A DNA stretch of 19,480 bases, from positions 1-19,480 of the forward strand of contig JANLPQ010000081.1 of assembly GCA_031367325.1 (NCBI GenBank), in the 5' to 3' direction. The position numbers and the translations under genes were made by a program. Within the stretch, counting starts at the first letter, position 1. Every line of letters begins with the position of its first letter. The notes under the pieces were generated by a model that made no database searches, was not told the DNA's origin, and was given only the letters and a program-made list of their open reading frames with translations. This DNA is from JAAFIP01 sp031367325. Lineage in GTDB: Bacteria > Pseudomonadota > Gammaproteobacteria > Burkholderiales > Burkholderiaceae_C. Below are positions 14,936-19,480 of the stretch, one piece after another.

Positions 14936-15790
14936 ATGCAACGCAACTCAACAGGCTTTATTAACTCGGACGGCATGGAATCCACCAGCCCCGAGGCTAG
15001 ACTGATGTGGCTGCGTGAGACTGAGCAGCTAAACTACACCGCAATCAAAGTGCGCATTTTGTCAACCCAAATCACGCAGCTGCAACATGACGACTTGGGC
15101 AAAGCGCTGGCAATTCATAAGTATGTTAAATCGCTACCATTTGGCTGCGTGGCCGACTTTACCCGCAACAAAGCTAGCGATATTATCAAGCTAGGCTATG
15201 GCGACTGCCATACCAAGGGTTTGCTGTTTGTAGCCCTGCTGCGTGCTGTCAAGATCCCAGCGCGGCTGCGCTTTGTTACCTTGCCTACGCGATTTTTAGA
15301 CGGGCTGATAGACACGGGCACACAGACTATGGTGCATGCCATTGGCGAGGTGTATGTGGGCGACACTTGGCAGCAAACCGACGCCTATGTGGTGGACGCG
15401 CCTTATGAAGCCGCAGCACGGGCGTTGCTGCGAGTTGAAGGCCGCATTCTAGGGTATGGATTGCATGCAATGGGTGACAAAGACTGGAGCGGTACGGCTA
15501 ACGCCCACGCCCAAAGCACGCCGGCTGATCCCGAGAGTTTGCCTATGATCGACTGGGGTTTTACCCACGATCCGTCGCATTTTTATGCCAACGAAAACCA
15601 TGAAGCGCTGCGCCATAGTTTTACCCAGCGGGTAAAGTGGACGCTGGGCGCAGGCATAGTCAACCGCAAGGTGCAGCTGATTCGCGAACGCGAGCAAGAC
15701 CGCGCCATTGGAAACAGTGGCCACAGTGGCTACACCAGCCGCAGCGGGGACAGTGACTTCACAGATTACAGCAGCCTGAGCCCGCATTAG
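14936..15790 (+). CDS. Transglutaminase-like cysteine-protease-fold protein
   Basis: The 284 residues contain a transglutaminase core with the triad Cys91 (GYGDCHTKGLLFVALLRA, 88-105), His134 (TMVHAIGEVYV, 131-141) and Asp149 (WQQTDAYVV, 145-153). In bacteria this fold serves as protease, amidase or peptide cross-linker; the substrate is unknown. There is no signal peptide and no membrane helix, so it appears cytoplasmic, unlike many larger relatives. Residues 175-250 have no obvious motif, and the tail (from about 258) is rich in Ser, Gly, His and Asp, possibly disordered. The start at 14936 lacks a clear ribosome-binding site; ATG at 14975 (residue 14) is an alternative. It is convergent with the sugar-acid operon, 51 bp away, with no terminator seen between them. 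Confidence 0.8.
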   Translation: MQRNSTGFINSDGMESTSPEARLMWLRETEQLNYTAIKVRILSTQITQLQHDDLGKALAIHKYVKSLPFGCVADFTRNKASDIIKLGYGDCHTKGLLFVALLRAVKIPARLRFVTLPTRFLDGLIDTGTQTMVHAIGEVYVGDTWQQTDAYVVDAPYEAAARALLRVEGRILGYGLHAMGDKDWSGTANAHAQSTPADPESLPMIDWGFTHDPSHFYANENHEALRHSFTQRVKWTLGAGIVNRKVQLIREREQDRAIGNSGHSGYTSRSGDSDFTDYSSLSPH

Positions 15791-15841
15791 GCCCCGTTTG
15801 CTGTGTGATTCGCGCGAGCTTTGATAGTTGCGCCAACCGCA

Positions 15842-16612
15842 CTACACCGTGTAGTTAAGGGCCATGCGCCCACCGTCGGCCGTAATAATCTCACCCGTGA
15901 GGTAGCTGGACGCATCGCTGGCCAAATAGGCCACCACATCGGCAATTTCTTCGGGCGTGCCTAGGCGCTTCATCGGTGTGCGGCTGAGGATACGGGCTTT
16001 GGCGTCTTCACTGGTCAGTACGGCCTTAGCGGCAAGTTCGGTAGCTATCGTGCCAGGGGCTACGGCATTAACGCGTATGCCATGGTCTGCCAGCGCCAGT
16101 GCCATCACGCGGGTAAGTTGGTTAATAGCGCCCTTGCTCATGTTGTAGCTGGCAATGCTGGGTATAGCCATCACTGCGTTGACTGAGCTCATGTTGATAA
16201 CTGAGCCACCGCCGGTTTTCACCATCTCGCGCGCTACCGCTTGGGCTACCAAAAAAGCACCTTTTAAGTTCACGCGAATTACCGCGTCAAAGTCGTCCTC
16301 GGTCACGTTTAAAAAAGGCGCGGCTTTGACGATGCCTGCGTTGTTGACCAGCACGTCAATGCGGCCGTGCTTGGCCATAGTGTGTTGCACCATGGCATCT
16401 ACATCTAGTTTGTCGCCCACATCGCAGTGCACATACACAGCGCCCAGCGATTGGGCCAACGCACTGCCTCGCGCGTTGTCTACGTCGGCCAGCACTACGT
16501 GTGCACCTTCAGCGCAAAACCGCTGCGCGCAGGCCGCGCCAATACCCTGTGCCCCGCCGGTAATGATGGTGACCTTGTTTTTGAGTCCAAACTGTACAGA
16601 ATGTGATGCCAT
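15842..16612 (-). CDS. SDR-family NAD(P)-dependent sugar dehydrogenase
   Basis: A classical short-chain dehydrogenase of 256 residues: TGGAQGIG (18-25) binds the cofactor, Asp42 at the end of strand 2 favours NAD, NNAG spans 90-93, and Tyr156 with Lys160 (SYNMSKG) form the active site with Ser142 or Ser143. As the last gene of a sugar-acid operon after the KDPGal aldolase gene, a likely role is oxidation of an aldose (galactose, arabinose or fucose type) at C1, or of a sugar acid at a ring carbon. The substrate cannot be read from sequence. The ATG at 16612 has GAAAGGG upstream. The 27 bp between it and the aldolase stop consist partly of a dispersed repeat. Confidence 0.88.
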   Translation of the reverse strand: MASHSVQFGLKNKVTIITGGAQGIGAACAQRFCAEGAHVVLADVDNARGSALAQSLGAVYVHCDVGDKLDVDAMVQHTMAKHGRIDVLVNNAGIVKAAPFLNVTEDDFDAVIRVNLKGAFLVAQAVAREMVKTGGGSVINMSSVNAVMAIPSIASYNMSKGAINQLTRVMALALADHGIRVNAVAPGTIATELAAKAVLTSEDAKARILSRTPMKRLGTPEEIADVVAYLASDASSYLTGEIITADGGRMALNYTV

Positions 16613-16625
16613 AGTGCCCTTTCAA

Positions 16626-16666
16626 GCCGTAGAACCTGCTCAAGCAGCTATTAAATTTATAGCGTT
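16626..16666 (-). repeat. Short dispersed motif spanning the KDPGal aldolase stop codon
   Basis: GCCGTAGAACCTGCTCAAGC followed by AGCTAT at 16626-16651, with an extension to about 16666 that resembles the flank of the copy at 10272. On the minus strand it encodes the last eight residues (NAINLIAA) and TGA of the aldolase and continues to 14 bases before the SDR start. Confidence 0.7.
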
Positions 16667-17275
16667 ACTTTGAATGTCGTGTAACACCATGTCGCTGCGG
16701 TACAGCGCTGAGCCTAGGCCAAAACCGTTAGCGCCTGCCTGCCGATAAGCCGCCATATTGTGCGGGCCAATGCCGCCTACAGGCAAGATGACGCAGTCAG
16801 CAGCTAGCACCGCGCGCATTGCTTTGATGGCCGAAGGCGGCACCATCTCGGCTGGGAAAATTTTAAGACCATGCGCCCCGGCCTCTAGTGCCGCAAATGC
16901 CTCTGTAGGTGTAGCTACCCCCGGCAAACACACCATGCCTGCACTAACTGCTGCTTTGATAACTTGCAAATTGCAGTTAGGCGCTACTACCAGCTGACCG
17001 CCTGCCGCTTTCACGGCGTGCACGTCTGCTACGGTAAGCACCGTGCCTGCGCCTATCAGCGCATCAGGCAAAGCCTGCCGCAGCAGCGCAACACTGCGCA
17101 GTGGCAAGGGTGAATTAAGCGGCACTTCGATAACGCGAAAACCAGCGTCCCAGAGCACCTGCCCAACCGGCACCGCTTGGGCAGGCGATATGCCGCGCAA
17201 AATAGCCACCAGAGGGCATTGCGCTAAGTGTTGGCGTAACACGGTACTAGGGTGATCAAGCAGGTGCACGGCCAT
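16640..17275 (-). CDS. dgoA: 2-dehydro-3-deoxy-6-phosphogalactonate aldolase
   Basis: A class I aldolase of the Eda/DgoA family, giving pyruvate and glyceraldehyde-3-phosphate from KDPGal. The 211 residues include VAILRGIS (23-30, Arg27), VIEVPLNSP (48-56, Glu50), GAGTVL (75-80), APNCN (98-102), Schiff-base Lys138 in GLKIFPAE (136-143), VGGIGPHN (166-173) and GANGFGLGSALY (181-192). The VPLNSP, APNCN and FPAE forms are those of DgoA, distinct from Eda's VTLRTP. The ATG is 6 bp after the dgoK stop. The last eight residues are encoded by a dispersed repeat, where homologues usually have a helix ending in AAW-like residues. Confidence 0.9.
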   Translation of the reverse strand: MAVHLLDHPSTVLRQHLAQCPLVAILRGISPAQAVPVGQVLWDAGFRVIEVPLNSPLPLRSVALLRQALPDALIGAGTVLTVADVHAVKAAGGQLVVAPNCNLQVIKAAVSAGMVCLPGVATPTEAFAALEAGAHGLKIFPAEMVPPSAIKAMRAVLAADCVILPVGGIGPHNMAAYRQAGANGFGLGSALYRSDMVLHDIQSNAINLIAA

Positions 17276-17281
17276 ATCTGG

Positions 17282-18193
17282 TTACACGCGCTTGAAATTC
17301 ATTTGCGCATAAATACTGTGCAGCCCCGCCCACGCGGCCTGCGTGCCTAGCAGGCGCGCGGGCACCTGCAAGTGTTCTAGCGCCAGTGTGTAGCGCTCGC
17401 ACAGCGCCTGCGAGCCTATAACGATGACCTCGTAGCCGGGGTCTAGCTGCACGGAGATAAGCTCTTCGCCAATCACCAAGCCCGACAAGTAGCTGGCAGC
17501 CTGCGCCGGGTTAAGTTGGTTAAACAGCGACTTTACCCGCACGCTAAAGGCGGTGTTCAGCAAACTCTCGCTGGTGGTGGCGTGCTCAATGCCCTGTACA
17601 AATGCTTCTTTGTCCAGCGGTGGTGCGCTTTGGTCAGCCGGTGGCAGGCTGTTGGCCAAAATGGAATGCTGCGACAGCAGGCTGTACATCTCGCCCGTCA
17701 TGAAGGTGTTGAATCCAGTAATCGCACCGTCTTCTAGGTTGACCCATTTGCTGTGTGTGCCAGGCAGCACCATCAGCGCGTCTTGCACACCCAGCACGGC
17801 AGCTGCGCCAAACACTTGGGTTTCTTCGCCGCGCATCACGTCAAAATATTCGCTGCGCACGCCGGGCACAATAGCCACGCGGTCTTTGACAGCCCAGCCC
17901 ACCATCAGCGCCAAATGGCCCGCTGTGGCAGGGCAGGGGCAGTACGGCACCTCGGCCAAACCGTCTTTGCTGCCCACCATGCCCGAAAGTAAATAAAACT
18001 GCCCACCCGCCTTGGTAAACCGCGCGCAGGTGCTGATTAAATAACTGGCAAACTCACCTTTTTTAAACGACAAGATGCCGCGTGCGTCGGCCAATTCGTC
18101 CAGTATCTCGCCATCGGGTGCGATCAAAGCCGCACGAAAATTGGACGTACCCCAATCGACGGCAATAAAAGGGTGGCTTGCTGCGCTGCTCAT
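17282..18193 (-). CDS. dgoK: 2-dehydro-3-deoxygalactonokinase
   Basis: DgoK phosphorylates 2-keto-3-deoxygalactonate to KDPGal with ATP; it has the sugar kinase/actin-like fold. The frame extends upstream to 18295, but the ATG at 18193 gives the family start MSSAASHPFIAVDWGTSNFR, and the longer form would overlap kdgK. The 303 residues show DWGTSNFR (13-20), LLSGMVGS (68-75), RGEETQ (121-126), LPGTHSKWV (143-151) and TGFNTFMTGEMYSLL (159-173), all DgoK hallmarks. It begins 10 bp after kdgK and ends 6 bp before the aldolase gene. Having both DgoK and KdgK in one operon is notable. Confidence 0.93.
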   Translation of the reverse strand: MSSAASHPFIAVDWGTSNFRAALIAPDGEILDELADARGILSFKKGEFASYLISTCARFTKAGGQFYLLSGMVGSKDGLAEVPYCPCPATAGHLALMVGWAVKDRVAIVPGVRSEYFDVMRGEETQVFGAAAVLGVQDALMVLPGTHSKWVNLEDGAITGFNTFMTGEMYSLLSQHSILANSLPPADQSAPPLDKEAFVQGIEHATTSESLLNTAFSVRVKSLFNQLNPAQAASYLSGLVIGEELISVQLDPGYEVIVIGSQALCERYTLALEHLQVPARLLGTQAAWAGLHSIYAQMNFKRV

Positions 18194-18203
18194 GGCCGCA
18201 TTA

Positions 18204-19124
18204 TCACCCCAGCAGCCGATAAACCGCCTCGGGTCTGGGTAAAGGCGCCACAGCGCCATAGCCTTGTACTGCCAACGCGGCGGCGGCGTTGGCATAGCGT
18301 ACCGCTTGGGCTAGAGGGTCGCCCAGACAAATGCGCGCTATCAAGTTGCCGCCAAAACAGTCGCCTGCGCCAGTAGCGTCGACAGCCTTAACTGTGAGGG
18401 CTGATAAGTGCTGGCGTTGCTGCCCATCACTGAATAGCACGCCTTGGGCTCCCATTTTCAAGACCACTGTTTTAGCGCCCAAGTCGTGGCTCCATTGCAC
18501 AATCGCATTAGGGGCAGTAAGGCCACTTAATGCGGTCACGTCATCCAAGCTGGGCAAAAAAATATCGGTTTGCGCTATCACCGGCAGCATCGCGGCGCGC
18601 GCGTCTTCCAAGCTCCAGAGTTTGAGGCGCAGGTTAGAGTCAAAGCTGATCTGCGTGCCCGCTGCCTTGGCAATGCCGATCGCGCGCAAGCACTGCGCGT
18701 GCGCATGCTGCGAGATGGCCAATGAAATACCAGACAGGTGCAACACCCGGGCTTTGGCAATCGCCTTGCATTGCCCGTCGCTTAAAGTCATTACCGCAGC
18801 GGCTGACCCTGCACGGCGGTACGTAAAAGCGTGGCCTGTAACGCCATGGGTTACAAAGTAAACACCTGTTGGTGCTACATTATCAATAGCTGCTTGAGCA
18901 GTATCTACCGCTTCAAATGCCCAAAGATCTAATAATTTTTGACCGAAATCATCATTTCCTACGGCTGTAACGTAACTGCAGCGCGCACCAGCGCGCGCTG
19001 CAGCAATCACCGCGTTGCTGGTGTCGCCGCCAAAGCCTTGCAGATAATGCGGCTGACCGGGCGTGGTTTGGTTGAACTCCACCATGCCCTCGCCCATGGC
19101 GACGATGTCCAATAGTTTGGTCAT
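18204..19124 (-). CDS. kdgK: PfkB-family 2-dehydro-3-deoxygluconokinase, with an embedded dispersed repeat
   Basis: KdgK phosphorylates 2-keto-3-deoxygluconate to KDPG. The 306 residues show VAMGEGMVEF (8-17), the sugar-binding GFGGDTSNAV (30-39), APTGVYFVTHG (84-94), FDSNLRLKLWS (161-171) and DATGAGDCFGGN (249-260) with catalytic Asp255. These match KdgK better than ribokinase or fructokinase. Residues about 70-81 (FEAVDTAQAAID) are encoded by a copy of the dispersed motif, in a place where family members have a variable strand-helix junction of similar length, so the enzyme is probably active. It begins 5 bp after the dehydratase stop with no ribosome-binding site, implying translational coupling. 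Confidence 0.9.
   Translation of the reverse strand: MTKLLDIVAMGEGMVEFNQTTPGQPHYLQGFGGDTSNAVIAAARAGARCSYVTAVGNDDFGQKLLDLWAFEAVDTAQAAIDNVAPTGVYFVTHGVTGHAFTYRRAGSAAAVMTLSDGQCKAIAKARVLHLSGISLAISQHAHAQCLRAIGIAKAAGTQISFDSNLRLKLWSLEDARAAMLPVIAQTDIFLPSLDDVTALSGLTAPNAIVQWSHDLGAKTVVLKMGAQGVLFSDGQQRQHLSALTVKAVDATGAGDCFGGNLIARICLGDPLAQAVRYANAAAALAVQGYGAVAPLPRPEAVYRLLG
18886..18919 (+). repeat. Short dispersed motif inside kdgK coding sequence
   Basis: ATAGCTGCTTGAGCAGTATC then TACCGCTTCAAATGCC, nearly the same as the copies at 479 and 6897. Read on the minus strand it encodes about residues 70-80 of KdgK without breaking the frame. Confidence 0.75.
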
Positions 19125-19129
19125 GGTGT

Positions 19130-19480
19130 TCAGTGGTTATCACGCGGCACAAAGCTGCCGCGTTGGCCTTTAAGAAACTCCATATCTGCCCCTTCGTCGG
19201 CTTGGTTCACGTTGTCAATATACAGCTTCCAGTAGCCTGATGTAAGCTGTGGTTTAGGGGCAGTCCATGCCGCCAGGCGCTGGGATAGCTCAGCATCGCT
19301 GATGTGTAAATGAATTTTTCTCTCGGGCACATTCAATTCAACCATGTCGCCGTTGCGCACTACCGCCAGCGGCCCGCCCGCAGCCGCCTCCGGCGCGGTA
19401 TGCAGCACCACCGTGCCATAGGCCGTGCCACTCATTCGCCCATCACTGATGCGCACCATGTCGGTAATGCCTTTGCGCAG
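19130..19480 (-). CDS. IlvD/Edd-family sugar-acid dehydratase, C-terminal part (L-arabinonate dehydratase-like)
   Basis: The frame is open to the window edge; 116 C-terminal residues are seen. RISDGRMSGTAYGTVVLHTA is the IlvD/Edd signature, and the C-terminal block GYWKLYIDNVNQADEGAD followed by GSFVPRDNH is the form seen in L-arabinonate and related pentonate/hexonate dehydratases, not in IlvD or Edd. These 2Fe-2S enzymes turn aldonic acids into 2-keto-3-deoxy acids; characterised relatives accept L-arabinonate, D-galactonate and D-fuconate. Here DgoK and the KDPGal aldolase downstream favour D-galactonate as a substrate. The stop is 5 bp before kdgK. The N-terminus, metal ligands and promoter are outside the window. 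Confidence 0.88.
   Translation of the reverse strand: MRKGITDMVRISDGRMSGTAYGTVVLHTAPEAAAGGPLAVVRNGDMVELNVPERKIHLHISDAELSQRLAAWTAPKPQLTSGYWKLYIDNVNQADEGADMEFLKGQRGSFVPRDNH

Noticed and set aside
18194..18295. Longer dgoK start at 18295
   Set aside because: It would overlap kdgK by about 90 bp, and the family N-terminus fits the ATG at 18193.

Overview
The window looks like chromosomal DNA of a betaproteobacterium of order Burkholderiales, most likely family Comamonadaceae (Rhodoferax, Limnohabitans or Polaromonas-like). This rests on the neighbouring hemE and priA, the C-terminally extended fatty-acid desaturase, the overlapping edd-eda pair, an arabinonate-type dehydratase operon, and many dispersed copies of an ATAGCTGCTTGAGCAGG repeat. 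The family-level placement is an inference from gene content and style, not from a database search.

Layout. 1-266 (minus) is the start of an OsmC-family gene cut by the window edge. 267-926 has no gene but holds a candidate small RNA with a strong terminator (about 322-457) and a composite repeat. priA (GTG start) and hemE lie on the minus strand, separated by 331 bp that carry two DnaA-box matches inside a 16-bp inverted repeat. A plus-strand pair follows: an 85-residue SemiSWEET sugar transporter and a ribokinase-like PfkB kinase. 6662-7513 is a repeat-dense gap. Next come an RsmB/NOP-type RNA methyltransferase and an acyl desaturase with a clear terminator, then a third repeat-dense gap (10251-10806). 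chaC (minus) and a membrane-anchored OmpA-domain protein (plus) are divergent. edd-eda (plus) encode the Entner-Doudoroff dehydratase and aldolase. A small transglutaminase-like protein follows. From the right edge back to 15842, a tight minus-strand operon encodes a sugar-acid dehydratase (partial), KdgK, DgoK, KDPGal aldolase and an SDR dehydrogenase.

How the genes work together. The right third is a sugar-acid catabolic block. The SDR (if it is an aldose 1-dehydrogenase) and the dehydratase would make 2-keto-3-deoxy sugar acids. DgoK or KdgK would phosphorylate the two C4 epimers. The KDPGal aldolase, or Eda encoded 2-3 kb away, would then give pyruvate and glyceraldehyde-3-phosphate. SemiSWEET plus a sugar kinase may be a separate entry route.

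The most unusual feature is the repeat content. At least nine copies of a short motif occur. Most lie at or near gene 3' ends, one encodes an internal segment of KdgK, and one supplies the last codons and stop of the KDPGal aldolase gene. Three degenerate elements of about 0.27-0.5 kb share blocks and end in the same motif. A nest of inverted and direct repeats lies at 6997-7358. No transposase, integrase, CRISPR array, rRNA or tRNA was recognised, and no defence system was seen.
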